Shown here piece by piece: positions 48,760-60,914 of a DNA stretch of 64,000 nt. The translations under genes were made by a program, and so were the position numbers. Positions within the stretch are counted from its first letter, which is position 1, and each line of letters begins with the position of its first letter. This stretch comes from Beverwykella pulmonaria (Eukaryota; Ascomycota; Dothideomycetes; Pleosporales; Melanommataceae). The notes beneath the pieces were generated by a model. The model searched no databases. It was not told the DNA's origin and worked only from the letters and a program-made list of their open reading frames with translations. The stretch lies in the NCBI GenBank assembly GCA_001599595.1, contig BCHH01000008.1, positions 2,419,712 to 2,483,711 of the forward strand. Reading direction: 5' to 3'.

Positions 48760-50184
48760 ATGGTGAAGTTCACAATGCATCTAATTTCTCCACTTCTCCT
48801 CGTCCTCTCCATTCTCAATGTATCCAACGCCCAAACGTGTGGCCGCGGCAACGTCCATGGCAGCTGTCTCCTCCGAACAAAGGCTTCGTGCACAGGCATA
48901 TCCTCCTGGACCACAACCGGCCTCTCTCAGTCCTGTCCATCCAGTCCTGCCGGCCTAGTATGCTGTCTCCCCCAAAATCCCGTCATCAAAGACATCTCCA
49001 CCATCTACAGCGCGGCGGTGGCCTACAAAAAGAAAATGGGTAACCTCTCTTCCCGACCAGCCAGCCAACTCGTCATGGAGTGGCTCCGCCACGTAGCCTA
49101 CGACGACATAAACTGGAAAGTGATACTGGGCCCTATCGATCCGTTGTGGATATCCTACGCAAGCTCTCAGAAACTCCCGCTTCCGACCCAGTTCCCAGAT
49201 TCGCTGTATGACAAAGTAAACGAGCACACGCCGCACCTGGCCGCTGCCATGAACGCCGTGTTTCTCAAAGGAGAAGATGCGTGGCAGTCCGACCTCTGCG
49301 GTTGGGCGGGCGATATCTACGAATTCTACGCCGACTGGCGTGCCAGCCCATCGAAATATCCGAGGGATAATGTAGACTCCGGATACCTCTTTGCCAAAGA
49401 CCGGCTCGCGGGGACTACCGGATCAAGGTTTCTGATGAGGGATTTAGAGGAGGATGTCGACGGGTTCAACATCGCATCTATTCTGCGCAACAATCCCAAC
49501 GCGCGCCTCGATGAAGTGGTGAAGGCGTACTATTCCCTGCCCAACGGGGCCGCGATTTCGAATTCCCGATTCACGAATTTCTACAATGTGAGGTTCGGCG
49601 GAAGTAAGGATGTAGCAAGGGACGAGGTCTGCAGGTTGCTTACCACAAACGATAATTTCATCCTGCGCTTTGCGAGAGGGTACGTGATACCGAATTACGG
49701 CCCTTTGCTCCCCGTGGACAAAATGCCGAACGATATCGATCCAGCGCAGCTCCAGCGGTTCTGCGAGGGTGTTGCTGAGGTCCTGGATCGTTTGGCTGCG
49801 CCAGTGAAGAAGAGTGGGTGGACGCTTACGTTCCCGGATGATATATACGTTTCTAATGACATTGACGTTGACCTCAATGCTGCGAATCTGTACCTCGTGG
49901 TCAATGGAGTAAAGACGGTGAACACGAATTGCGTTTCCGGGAGCAATTTCCAGATTGCGGGGACGCCGATTTCGGTGAAGAAAGGACAGAATTATGTGTT
50001 TGAGACGGGCAAGGAGCCGAATCCCGATTCGTGTTGCGTAGAGTACTATTCGAATGTTGGGTGTCAGGAGACGACTGGTCAGTTCCAGAAAAGGTGTAAG
50101 AGTGTGCAGGAGTTGTTGCCGATTGATGTCAAATCATGGAAGGTGTATGGGTGTAAGGGGAGCTGGACGGGGCAGCCGCAGTGA
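48760..50184 (+). CDS. secreted Cys-rich protein of unknown function
   Basis: A single exon of 474 aa. Residues 1-24 (FTMHLISPLLLVLSILNVSNA) form a signal peptide. Residues 25-70 have CGRGNVHGSCL and GLSQSCPSSPAGLVCC, a Gly-Cys-rich module resembling the N-terminal module of fungal secreted lysozyme-like or NlpC-like wall hydrolases. The central part contains DLCGWAGDIYEFYADW and FLMRDLEEDVDGFNIAS and looks like one globular helical domain. The C-terminal 90 residues hold five or more further Cys (SCCVEYYSNVGC). I do not recognise the central domain. A wall-active enzyme or host/microbe-facing protein is an inference from secretion and the N-terminal module only. It lies at the edge of the accessory-looking region next to a HET gene. 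Confidence 0.8.
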   Translation: MVKFTMHLISPLLLVLSILNVSNAQTCGRGNVHGSCLLRTKASCTGISSWTTTGLSQSCPSSPAGLVCCLPQNPVIKDISTIYSAAVAYKKKMGNLSSRPASQLVMEWLRHVAYDDINWKVILGPIDPLWISYASSQKLPLPTQFPDSLYDKVNEHTPHLAAAMNAVFLKGEDAWQSDLCGWAGDIYEFYADWRASPSKYPRDNVDSGYLFAKDRLAGTTGSRFLMRDLEEDVDGFNIASILRNNPNARLDEVVKAYYSLPNGAAISNSRFTNFYNVRFGGSKDVARDEVCRLLTTNDNFILRFARGYVIPNYGPLLPVDKMPNDIDPAQLQRFCEGVAEVLDRLAAPVKKSGWTLTFPDDIYVSNDIDVDLNAANLYLVVNGVKTVNTNCVSGSNFQIAGTPISVKKGQNYVFETGKEPNPDSCCVEYYSNVGCQETTGQFQKRCKSVQELLPIDVKSWKVYGCKGSWTGQPQ

Positions 50185-50808
50185 GTTCTGAAGTTGGGGG
50201 AGCAGGGTTTTGATGTCTGAAGGGGTTCGAGGCGCTCTTTGTAAATCTTCGAGGTAATACAATTCAATACTACTCTCTCCTTCGATCTTGGTCTTCGTTT
50301 ATATCTAAATGTTAAAAATACCTTAGCTATTTGAGCGCACTTGGTAAATGTTCTTCTCATCACACCTCTACAACCACCCATCCGATTGTGATATTTAGCA
50401 TGCCACTTAACTTGCCTTTATTTGTTTTATAACTTTGCAATAGCTTCCTTACTTTTTTTAATCCATCAGTTAATGAAATACATTAGACTGTACTTGGTGA
50501 TTTTTGCGAGTTTCAGTTTATGTGGACTGCCTCCCATCGCCTTCTATACGAGAGCTGGATGTCTAGAAGACTCCATGAGCCCCAGCCACATTCCTCGTCA
50601 CTCGTTGCCTGGTGCCACCTTTGCGGCCTGATCAAACGACTTTTGCACGGCCTTGTAACACTTTGCCCTTGCTTGCCTCTTCAATCTTTCATATTGATAT
50701 CTTTATCTATTCAATAACTACGGACTCCCACATTCAAGAACCACGATTTACTCTTCCCCCCATAAAATTGGCCGTAGGACATAATCCGAAAATAAACTAT
50801 TCTCAATC
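50185..50808. other. intergenic upstream of HET gene
   Basis: A+T-rich leader/promoter DNA; nothing specific was recognised. Confidence 0.5.
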
Positions 50809-51906
50809 ATGAGGCTGATCAACTGCTCAACATTGAAATTCGAAGAATTCATGGGCTCACACATTCCTCCCTACGCTATTCTTTCACATACCTGGGATAC
50901 CTACGAGATTTTATATCAAGACTTCTATCCCGTTGAGGAGTTGAAGCACAAGAAAGGTTCGGAAAAGATCCTAAAGACCTGTGAGTTTGCCCTTAGTAAA
51001 GGTTATGGATACGTCTGGATCGACACATGCTGCATCGACAAATCCAGCAGCGCTGAGCTTACTGAAGCTATTAATTCGATGTTTAAGTGGTACGAAAAGG
51101 CGGAAATATGCTATGTCTATCTCAGCGACTTCGATAGCTCTGATACTCAAAACTCAGAACTAGGCGGATGCCGATGGTTCACCAGAGGCTGGACATTGCA
51201 AGAACTGCTAGCACCAGACATGGTATGCTTTTACGACGCCCACTGGAAGTATTTCGGAGATAAACGACAGTTAAGCTCTTCTCTATCGGCTATCACGGGC
51301 ATCGACTCCGCAACACTCCTGAATCTCGACTCATCGAACTCAAATACCCACTCCGTGGCGCAGAAATTTTCATGGGCCTCCCACCGACAGACGACTAGGG
51401 AAGAAGATATGGCGTATTGCCTCTTCGGTATCTTTGGGGTCAACCTCCCGCTTCTATACGGGGAAGGAAAACAAGCGTTCTTCCGCCTACAGGAAGCTAT
51501 CATAAACAAGACGAACGACCTAAGTATCTTTGCCTGGCAGGCCAAATCCCGCCTGTCCATTCAGAGCGGAATCGTGGCCCAATCACCAATGGATTTTGCG
51601 AACGCGGGAGATATCCAACTCATGCGCAAGCTTGAGTATAATCCTGAATTTGCGTTGGTGAATAAAGGATTGAGGATCCAAACTTTACTGAAGTCGGGGC
51701 CGGGAGATCTAATGTATATGCCACTGAAGTGTTGTCGGGTGAAGACGCCGTACGAAGAACTTGGAATTCACCTATTTGCGCTGACGCATGATTTCTATTG
51801 TCGGAGTCATTCGAGGAAGCTAGCGATTCAGGAAAAGGTGGGAGAATGGAATTTAAATCTGATATACATTCAGAAGCATGATGTGTGCGAAAAAGCACGT
51901 TTGTAG
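50809..51906 (+). CDS. HET-domain protein
   Basis: A single exon of 365 aa. The heterokaryon-incompatibility domain is complete in the first 200 residues: AILSHTWD, YVWIDTCCIDKSSSAELTEA, YEKAEICYVYLSDF, RWFTRGWTLQELLAPD and the trailing TTREEDMAYCLFGIFGV with LPLLYGEGKQAFFRLQE. The beginning MRLINCSTLKFEEF is the standard start for this class. HET domains are TIR-like and mediate non-self recognition and cell death in filamentous fungi; many copies per genome are usual. There is no NACHT, WD40 or ankyrin partner in the same gene. No stop or frameshift breaks it, so it may be functional. It sits at the start of the gene-poor A+T-rich stretch. Confidence 0.92.
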   Translation: MRLINCSTLKFEEFMGSHIPPYAILSHTWDTYEILYQDFYPVEELKHKKGSEKILKTCEFALSKGYGYVWIDTCCIDKSSSAELTEAINSMFKWYEKAEICYVYLSDFDSSDTQNSELGGCRWFTRGWTLQELLAPDMVCFYDAHWKYFGDKRQLSSSLSAITGIDSATLLNLDSSNSNTHSVAQKFSWASHRQTTREEDMAYCLFGIFGVNLPLLYGEGKQAFFRLQEAIINKTNDLSIFAWQAKSRLSIQSGIVAQSPMDFANAGDIQLMRKLEYNPEFALVNKGLRIQTLLKSGPGDLMYMPLKCCRVKTPYEELGIHLFALTHDFYCRSHSRKLAIQEKVGEWNLNLIYIQKHDVCEKARL

Positions 51907-52592
51907 GGTTAGGTGTAGTCATTCATCGTAAGTGTATAATAGACTTCGACACATGTTCGCTTTTGTATATTAGGTTCAAGTTATCCTTCTGGTTACTTAA
52001 ATCTTACATGTCACGGTACCTTTCATAAAGATTATGCTGGTGTTTTTCATCTTAGAACTACACGCTAGAACTATGATCTATGTAGAAAACGTTATGTTTC
52101 ACGCCCAAGCAGTTCCTATTGTGAATCATGAAGGGTCTGCGGCCGAAGAAGTGTTTTAGACATAGAATGCTCATGAATTCCAATGTATTCTCTGACCTTC
52201 GACTTCTTAGTCGTGGTTTAGTGCACGCTAGGTGCTTACTCCAGTGCTTTCTTTAAAACAACATCAATGTTTATCATGATAATCAGGTGGCGATATGTTC
52301 ACAGGTAAGAGCTACCGGAACAGATTATTCATCAGGAACAATGTTATTCAAGTCCATTAAAGCTCAGGATTGTTACTTGCGACAAGCAGCAATTTAAAGT
52401 AATATAGAAGCTAGTGAGGCATGCTCCAAACAATTCATTCCACGAAAAGGCCTATCGGAAATATTGAAGACCAACTTCCGATTTGGACACGAGGTGTCCA
52501 AACACAAAATTTGGTGGTCTCAATTAATTGTAGGTAACTTGCACCCCACCCGGGAGTTCTTTAAGCCCTAAATGACGTGTTAATTATAAGTG
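51907..52592. other. convergent A+T-rich intergenic
   Basis: Lies between the 3' ends of the HET and DUF1996 genes. No gene is recognised. Confidence 0.5.
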
Positions 52593-53872
52593 TCACCAAT
52601 GGAGGCTGCTAAACATACAGGTATCTGAGCCGACATCTTCCTTGGCTTGTTGAGATTTCGTGCAGGCAATGGCATCCTTGCCAGCTTGGATCTTCAGGAC
52701 TGAGGTACAATCTTCGCTGCCGCACTTGTTTCCAAGAGCGTCCATGCCACGTTGAAGGGCGTTGCCTTGCCAGCCAAAAAGGTAATCACCGTGGGCCCCA
52801 TACCCAGTGCTACGCCCAAAATTAAATATCAACTATGTGCCAGGTTGGAACAAGGGCTAGACTCACGCATCACCAAAGCTGTATACAAGTGGCTGCTTCC
52901 CATTTTTCCAGTACTCCGGTTTGTTGAATTGCGATGTATCAAACATGATCTCGTACATGACTTGAGGCAGGCGAACGGGGTGAGTACTCGGACACTTATC
53001 GCCGGCGAGTGCAGATGATCCAGGACTGTACGCAACATGGCTTCGATGATCTGGGCTGTCCAAGTTCTTGCCGTCCCAACATGAGGGGAAAATGACAGTG
53101 GTTCGTATCCCCCCCGGGCAGGGCGTGGACGGGAACGCGGCGGTGTCTTTGGAATCGCAAGGCGCGCCGCTGCCTCCCGTCAAGCGGTCGTTTGCCGCAA
53201 GGCAGCGGTGGCAGATGCCGGGGTATGCACCAGTCTTGCTGCGGAGCGTTGGGTCGCCTGCAAGCATTCGGAAACCCTTCAATATATTAGCTGAATATAC
53301 TTCCAAGCGCGCGAATGGTCGTGCTTACTGGCTTGGGAGCAACTGTCGTCATGTTTTTGCCACTGAAAGGTCGCATGTAGTAGACGGTAAGCCCGCCTTC
53401 TTGCTCAAGTAGAGTCCTGTTCAAGCGGCCATTCGCCATCTGCGGAACTCGTTTGAAGGTTCCGTTCTCCGGGGATTGAAAGTAGATAGAGGCGGTCCAG
53501 TAATTTGACTTGTACTATTAGCCACAGTGCACCGATTGAAGCACATATGCTTGCTATACCTTGTCTTCTGTGTAGATACAGGACGTGCAAGTAGACTGAA
53601 CGGGCGGATCGATTGTGTAAGGGTCCATCTCAACCACAGTTAGCTACATTACACTGGCTTAGAACAGTAAACGCTTATTATACCGTAACATTGAATGAGT
53701 TCCCTCCTACAATCTGGTGTGTATGTGGAGACGGATTGACTCCAGGGTTGACAAGAGGGTCAATCCGCTCGACAACGAGCTGAGAGCAGCCGAACCGAAG
53801 GAAACTTGAGCTCCCTTGGGCAGATACATCTTGTACGAGCAGCACAGCTAGCGCGAGTGAGTGCCAAAACAT
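52593..53872 (-). CDS. secreted DUF1996 protein
   Basis: Five exons (53872-53684, 53628-53560, 53508-53329, 53276-52867, 52809-52593) give 354 aa. A signal peptide (MFWHSLALAVLLVQDVSAQ) is followed by the DUF1996 family's landmarks: FGCSQLVVERIDPLVNPG, SPHTHQIVGGNSFNV, STCTSCIYTEDKSNYWTA, MRPFSGKNMT, CPGGIRTTVIFPSCWDGKNL, DHRSHVAYS, MYEIMFDTSQF, SFGDATGYGAHGDYLFGWQG and ACTKSQQAKEDVG. The family is secreted, common in ascomycetes and basidiomycetes, and has no established reaction. The invariant His, Asp and Cys suggest a catalytic or metal-binding centre. All exons keep frame. The end in CMFSSLHW is less conserved and a short extra intron cannot be excluded. Confidence 0.9.
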
Positions 53873-54505
53873 TTTGGTGGACGTTGCAATGTAAAGTAGC
53901 AAAAAGAGATGTTGCTTGCTTATAGAAGACGGGAGTCGTGAGCAGTGAAGAACTCCCGATCTTGGCTATATTTGGTTACCAGGCAGTTTTGAGTAGTTGA
54001 CTTAATTGCCATATGAGTGCAATAACGTTACTCGACTATCCCTTCTGCGGGGGTAGTATTCATTCTTGATGCAGCCAATGAACGTGCTGGAAGCAATCGA
54101 GCACTTTATCGCATATTACTTGAATGCCACTACCCGCCAACTACCGAGACAACATGCCAAACAGACACAGGTGTCGCCTCCGATGCAAGATGGAAAGAAT
54201 ATGTTTAGAAAATTTAATTTTTCTACAAGCGGAAGCCTTCGGTACGTTATTGAGGAGGTGAAGAAAATACTGAGATATCAACCCCAGATTCCGCCATAGC
54301 CATCGATACTGGGTTTTGAGAGCTATTGTATAACAATGCCCTGCTGGAAGGGAGTGATGATTTTGCATAAACGAGATAGCTTAGACATAATTGAGAATAA
54401 GTGAACCAACAACATCAAGAAGAGTCAATCCACGGATCCAACTCGTACACCAATAATTCTATCCATCACTCCAAACTCCAAATACAATACGCTCTCTCAA
54501 AGTCA
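53873..54505. other. intergenic, A+T-rich
   Basis: No gene is recognised. A 77-codon plus frame at 54,066 has no family character. Confidence 0.45.
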
Positions 54506-55085
54506 TTACCTCTGTAGAGAGAGTGTTGTTTTCCTATCTGATTGGAAAAAGCTTGTTGACGCCCAGGTGATACTGTTTAGCTCTTCGACTTGTACTGGGA
54601 TGGGCGACTTTGTTGGAGGAATATTCTTCTCATCCATTTTTGTCTTGAACCCAAAATTTTCTTGAAGTCCCTTGATACCCGCTTGATTTCTTTTGAGGGG
54701 ACTCTTCGTTGCTGAATTCTTGAGATCTTTGAGCTTCTCAAGTTCTTTGTCTAAGAGGCGTTACACTGCCTTCGAGTCAAATCATATTTCAGCGTACCTC
54801 CTGGTGGGGTGGTAGTTAGACCTGGCTCCGGAGAGAAATTGGTAGGTAAGATCAGGTGGCGAACAGTTGCCTCTGTACCGATCAAGAGATCGAGTGCTAG
54901 TCCTCCACTACGAGCAAACCCAAGTTGTTGTATTGTGAGCTGTTATTATGGTACCATGTTAGGAAAATGAGAACCTTTGGGGTGATCGGAAGTCCTGATG
55001 AAGACATTTCAGATCGCTCTAAGCGCCTTAGTTGCCTGAAATCAGACTCAGAGTAGCCCCACTTAGTCACCAATTTCAAGGACAA
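54506..55085 (-). pseudogene. possible decayed retropepsin-like gene
   Basis: Two overlapping minus frames together look like one protein. One frame (55085-54897) reads KLVTKWGYSESDFRQLRRLE, then VLIFLTWYHN and NNLGLLVVED before TAG. The next frame continues at about 54,900 with LALDLLIGTEATVRHLILP. A single lost base would explain the break. After LTTTPPG a good GTACGC donor and TTAG acceptor (intron 54797-54751) join an 81-codon Lys-rich tail ending at 54506. The pattern W-Y-H then D-LLIG-E resembles the second half of retropepsin-like proteins in fungal genomes. The catalytic DTG/DSG was not found upstream. I infer a relic; a sequencing error in a live gene is possible. Confidence 0.35.
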
Positions 55086-57542
55086 AATGTTTCCTAGCTA
55101 GAGCATGATGTCAATAGCGCATCGCTATTCAATATGTTTCTTTTTCTCTAAACGAGAGATTACTGATAGAGTCTTGAAGAATGGGCATTCGTGGTGGTCA
55201 CATGGCTAGGCCGTCAGTATCTGCATTCGAAGTGGCACCTTCAGCAAACATACCCCCCATAGTCACAGTCCATATTTGGTTCGTCAAATTTAACCCTTAC
55301 AATGGCGGCTCTTTGCGAGAGCTAGGAAGGAAACCCAGAAAGCATTCCCAACACTATGATACGCGAACCTTCACACGCTCGGTTCTCTAATTTTGCTCGC
55401 TTTCCATCGACGTCTGGGTTGTTTTCAACAAATGTGAGGGTAGAACGTTCGGATTGTGAAGAAGACACAGACGATCTGGGTCGATGATGATAGTCATCCG
55501 CTGAAAGGAGCCTATCAGTGGAAGAGCTCGGTCTACGAAACAAGAAAATGTTAGCCAAGAAGTAGAAGTCGTAGCTAAGATATTGCGCCGTAGCAAAGTG
55601 CTACTTTGCGCGAATATACCACTGGCATGGGTGGAAGGCTTGAATGTATGATGCGGGAAATGGGTCTTGTTTTCTTTGTCAGCTGCTTGCTTCGTCATCA
55701 ATCAATGCGGCATATATATGGGTATCCGAACACCACACCCAACGACATCGAATCGAATGAGCACCAACACGAACGAAACGGACCACCCTCACACACGAAC
55801 CTCAACCCAACGAGAACACGAATATTTCACATATCTTTCACCACTCCTTCTTCTTTCATTTGGTTTGGTAGCTAGATACAACAAAATTGCAAATAGTCTA
55901 CTGCCAAACTTCCACGGTGATGATTCTTCCTCCTCCAGTGCATTGCTGCTTCGGACATCGCATGGCTGCGAGTCGCCCTCCTACCCCTGTGTGAATACCT
56001 TTATATCACACACACACCTTTACTCCACTGCAATATGTTACCCATCAGGAGTTTCATTGTTGTCCATCATGATAAATCCTCGATGGGGTACTATTCAATT
56101 CAATGTTTGCACGGGAAAGACGCAGGAAAGACTAAGTAGAGAGCTCTGAGAGGGCTTTTTGACCAGAGATGAGATGAGACACGTTGATTTATAATCTACA
56201 AGTTACTCTCTCAGGTCGGGTTCTAGGCAAGGTATTCCCCTGCCTGCTCTAAGTTGCAGCTGGGGTGTCCTGTCATCTTCTTATCCGGATAGCTATCCCT
56301 CGGTGAGGAACTAGCTAGATCAATTTACTGTAAGCCACAAAGCCCTACGACTACTGAAGGTAAATTCGACCGAAGAGTGGGTATCACGCTGTCAATGCAT
56401 TCGCTGAACAGCCTTTTAGACCGCCATTTCCTTTTACTCCTGGGTACGAACCACTTCGGGGCCGCTTTAGCTATGAACCCGTATATTAGCTCCACCCAAA
56501 AATAGGCGATTGGGAGTGATCATACCAAGACTCAAGTCAGTGTTCGTCTCGTGCTTCTTATTTCATATCTCGAATCCTTACTGCTTGTTGGTTTTCCCAA
56601 ATTCTGAGTCGGGAGAGATTATGAGCGGAAAGTTGTGGCGCCACAGGGACAATTGCGCTTGTTATCACAAAGCATTTATCATTCATTGGGGAGTAATGAT
56701 TGATCGCAAAACAAATCCGGTGCCAAGCGAAACGAAAGGATTTACCTTCCATATCCCAATTCAACAATGGGGGCTGCGCCTCCCCGCGTAAAGTGGCGCA
56801 AGGTGAGAAGGCAAGAAGGCAACCATAATCTGCACCCATTTTAAGTTCAATACGGCCGCTGCGAACCATTTAGCTGGGACACTTCTTACCAGCAGTCACA
56901 CATCAGGACATTTAATTCAAGTGTTCGTGATCCGATCTAATTATAGGAATCGTGGTATTTGACAATCGAGAGATGGTTACTGTGTTGTGCAAGCGTAGTG
57001 CAGTGAACCGTCTAGCACTGAACAATCAGCCTTTCAAACACTGGTCTTCGATGTCGTCCCTCTCGCCTTCAGTTTGTTGATGTGAAGTAGGATCGACCTT
57101 GTTTTTATACAAATGGGAAGAAACTATGCATGTGATGGAGCGACTGTTATATCTTGTTTCTCAAGGCTGTGCATAGACAATGCTTATCAGCAACTCTAGA
57201 AAATAAGCGGAAGAAAGCGAACATTTCCTGTTACACTGAAAAAAAAGATGAAACTGCTACCCAGTCTGATTCCTACACCGTTCAAAATTTGATCTTGTGG
57301 TATTCTAGTATGTAAAGTCTCTTCGAGATTCGTCTTTGATATCTGGTAAGAAGGTAAGTGAGCTAGCCTGCTCAAAAAGAGGGGAGAATGCATATATTGA
57401 GATCCACATTCATTGGATATTGCCTAGGGTCACTGGTTGCGCCCATGTTGCACTCGCTTTCATCAACGTTGTTGCGCGCCATTCACTCAACAGCGGGGAC
57501 CTCGTCAGCTCTTAGGCGACACTACCCTTTCATCTGAACGGT
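55086..57542. other. 2.5 kb A+T-rich gap
   Basis: No gene is recognised. Several short frames on both strands lack family character. No long repeat or transposase was seen. Confidence 0.45.
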
Positions 57543-57854
57543 ATGTATGTGCCTGTACCGACAACGAAATACGTAGAGGATTTCATGCCGTTTCTACTGC
57601 CACTAGGCAAGTTACTCGTATATATCATACTCCTAGCTTCGTTCAATCGCCTGTTCTATGAGGAGCAGAAGAGACCGTTGGTGTATGTTTTTAAGGATCA
57701 AGAACTGTTGGCGAGGGTGAATAAGAGGAGAAGGAAGGAGGCAGTGAAGTATTTGGGAACTATGAAGGGATTGAGCGAGAAAATTAGGGCGAGGGGGTTC
57801 GATAAGAATGGACTGAGAGGGCATGCCGTTCGTTTGGAAGGCTGTCGACCCTGA
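57543..57854 (+). CDS. small open reading frame, one membrane helix
   Basis: 103 codons from ATG. FMPFLLPLGKLLVYIILLASF is a likely membrane helix (21 residues, about positions 14-34). The rest is basic and charged, with LARVNKRRRKEAVKYL. A frame just upstream (57,388-57,534) ends in TGA only a few bases before a GTATGT donor-like site, so an upstream exon could not be joined in frame. I do not recognise a family; it may be a remnant or chance. Confidence 0.2.
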   Translation: MYVPVPTTKYVEDFMPFLLPLGKLLVYIILLASFNRLFYEEQKRPLVYVFKDQELLARVNKRRRKEAVKYLGTMKGLSEKIRARGFDKNGLRGHAVRLEGCRP

Positions 57855-59802
57855 GACTATTCTTTATTTCTTTGCTGTTTGAAAAGGGTTTTGGATCTGA
57901 AGTGCATATGATTCTGGCATGCTCGTTAATGGGTGTCGAAAGGTATAGATGGAGTCTATCGGTCGCATTGTAGGAGTTGGTTACAGTTCTGAGTGCACTG
58001 CCTTTTCAGTCCCTGAGACCTCTTGATGGTATTCAATTATATTTTAATAATCAATTCATTGCTGATCCCCTCCGCTACAGCGCTGTTACCTGAGTAGTCT
58101 TGCTCCTGCCGCGTAAGATAGGCTAGGTGAAGAGCCAGACGACAACTATCTGAAACGAGCAGTCTCATCACTCGCTTATGTCACTGCTAAGGAGAGTGCT
58201 TCTGCCCTCTCAGTATCGTGAAAAGAGGTATACGGGTTAATATGATTTTTCAAACTTACTAAACGACATCGGAATCCGATCAGTACTGAGGTTTGAGGCC
58301 TTTCACTTGGGGGACCCACTTATACACCGCCGATCAATAGAAAGCACCTGGTATGAACCCAGACAGCGGGTAATCTAGGGTCGGTAAGCTTTGGATGCCT
58401 TGAAAAAAGCCAACAGCAGGTCACAAGACACATTGCTCACCGGTGGGCATGTTCTTCCCCGCGCTTACGCTGCAGGAGAAAGCCCACAGCCGCAGCCATC
58501 ACCTTCTGTTAACGTCGCAGATAGCCACCCACGAGCGCTGCGCGTGATATGGTGTCCGCTAGCCAAACAGAGTCCCGGTAGCGGACCGCCCGCATCGTCT
58601 TGAGGCTGTAAGACATCGAGAAGCCGTTTGGCCCCAATCGCGGACACGAAGCGGCACAGTTTGCTGAATTGGGAGCCGGAGCTCCCGCCTGGACAGTGGA
58701 GGACTCCCCACAGATTTGCTCCAGTCCCTGGAAGGCACGATATAGATCTTTCGCTGTGATGATTGGATTCCGTGACCTCGAATATTGGAGCTAGCACGAG
58801 GAAACGCCCTTGCCGGGATGTGAGAGGCACAGTGCACGTGATGGGGCCTCACCGTTTCCAGAACTCCATACGGACCCAGTCGTTCCAAGTGTGTTCAGAA
58901 ACGCCGCAATCTTGAGTGGGATTTGGCATGCGGCCGGCATAATGTGAGCCTTCGCTTCCAAGAATCGAAGCCGGCCCCATGGCCACCCGAGAGGCACAGC
59001 AGACGAGCATCCTGACAACCATTGACCCCGCGGGCTCCATCACGGTGGTGAACTAGCAATGTCGTAATCCTATTGCTCAGTGCCTTGTCGGAGGTGGCAC
59101 TTTCAAACCCACGAGAGCCAAAACGTGCAATCACAGACCCGAGTTGGTCAGGGGTGGAGCGCTGGATTTAGCTTTTCTCAATTACGCCAAGTCTCCTCTT
59201 CACCAGTCAACGTCCAAGGCGATCCAACACGGTGGGACCTGATGTATGTGCAGAGCTATTATTGTTCCAAACAACACCTGTGCCGCAGCGAGGACGAGGT
59301 TCCTTTGCGGCACAGCACTACACCACGCCCCGAATACGGTTCTGGCATAGGGAAATTCTAGGTTTCACTAATGCTAGGCCAGGTATGCATCGACGTTTGA
59401 GTTGTGTTGGGATGTGTTCCAGGCTCTTGGACCAGAGGTTGCTGTCTATGGTTTCGTAGGTGAAGTTCAAAATAATAAGCGCGCTTCAGATGACGACTAA
59501 AGCCAGGAGAGAGTAAGCGCAAGAATCCTTCCCTGTTGGGGGATTTTGGCGTTGGCAGCGGACAGAACACTTTGGAAAGAAAGCAATACTTCCTAATCTG
59601 GAGACGGATTTGGACGCTGGCTCTTCCTACCTTCCCCACCCCTCCCCCCTCCCCTGGAGGTTGTCTAGGCTGTATATTGGGGGCGCTTCGATGTTGATTT
59701 TTAGTGTTGCATGCCGACGCCGTAAGGCTGCATTCCCAGATGCATGATCCGCTACGGGAGGCGGAACGGCTCGGTCCCAAGGAAAGAATGAGGGCAAGCA
59801 AG

Positions 59803-59836
59803 GGCGAGGATGGCGAGGATGGCGAGGATGGCAAGG
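59803..59836. repeat. GGCGAGGAT minisatellite
   Basis: About three and a half copies of a 9-bp unit. Confidence 0.8.
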
Positions 59837-60884
59837 AATGCCTCTTGAACACGTCGTCGCAAAGTAGGGACAACGAGAAGCAAAGCTGTTGCGAGCGGGT
59901 GTGTGCGTGGCCAAGAGAGCGACAAGGATCAGGCCTCAGTGCCGCCGGATGCAATGCACGGCGACGGATGGGGAATTTGGCATGTATTGGCTGGCGGGAG
60001 TTTCTCTGCAGGAAATTTAAGAGGGCATGGCGAGATTCGAGAGCGCCTCACCGTCGTCGATGCATCGCAAATACCACCTTATGACCCCGGCTAAGTCGCT
60101 CGAATCGCCACTTTAGCCGACCGCCGGACTGGTGCGTCTGGCGTGCGGCGATGGGACTGATTGGCGAATGGCCGAGGGCAGATGCACTGCGCATAGAGAG
60201 GGCGCGTAGAGCGTAGAGATGATGGCCGGTGGCGTGCATCCTCACCTCAAGCCCGATAGCCGCGGCAACGGCGATGAAGGATGACACAGCATCTGGGCAA
60301 CGGCAACAGGCTAGCATGCCCTGTGCCGTCAGCCGCCGCAAGGCCCCAAGAGGCTGCCTACCCTGGGATGGTGCGCACTGCAACGCCCCTCCAGCCGGGA
60401 GCCATGATGGAGCCTTCTTGGTCACGCTGCGTCAGAGGGCGGCGAAGCGAGCGCCAGAGACCAGACCAGATGACCGGCCAAAACCCGCCGTCCGCGAGGC
60501 CGCCATCGGTGGGCTGCGGCGCGGACGTGATAAATGAAACGCAGCGACAGGCCCCTCGATGCCTTCTCATTTGAGGAAACGGGTGAGACGTGCGCAGGCC
60601 TCGATCTGGGCGGTTAGCTGGACATGACATTGAGGCAGTGCCTGGCGCTCCGTGCTGGTAAGAGATGAGGTTGCCGCCGACGCGCGAGAGGACGGCGGGC
60701 GCTAAGCAGACGCTGGTGGACGGTCGAGTGCGAACTGTGGGAGACGACGAGCGGCGGCACTGTGCAGCACTTGTAGCCACGGATCAAAGAGGTGAGAGAA
60801 TCGAGCCCGACGCTGCCCAGTTGTATGTGTACCACAGCGGGGGCACAGCACATGATGAGGGCAGGGCTGCTGCTAGTAACCACC

Positions 60885-60914
60885 GCATCCCATCCCATCC
60901 CATCCATCCCATCC
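60885..60914. repeat. CATCC pentanucleotide repeat
   Basis: About six CATCC units, one of them shortened. Confidence 0.85.

Noticed and set aside
51907..58300. RIP-mutated transposon
   Set aside because: The DNA is A+T-rich, but no transposase, reverse transcriptase, long terminal or inverted repeat could be read.
59358..59954. 198-codon minus frame
   Set aside because: Ser/Pro/Arg-biased low-complexity sequence over a minisatellite; not protein-like.
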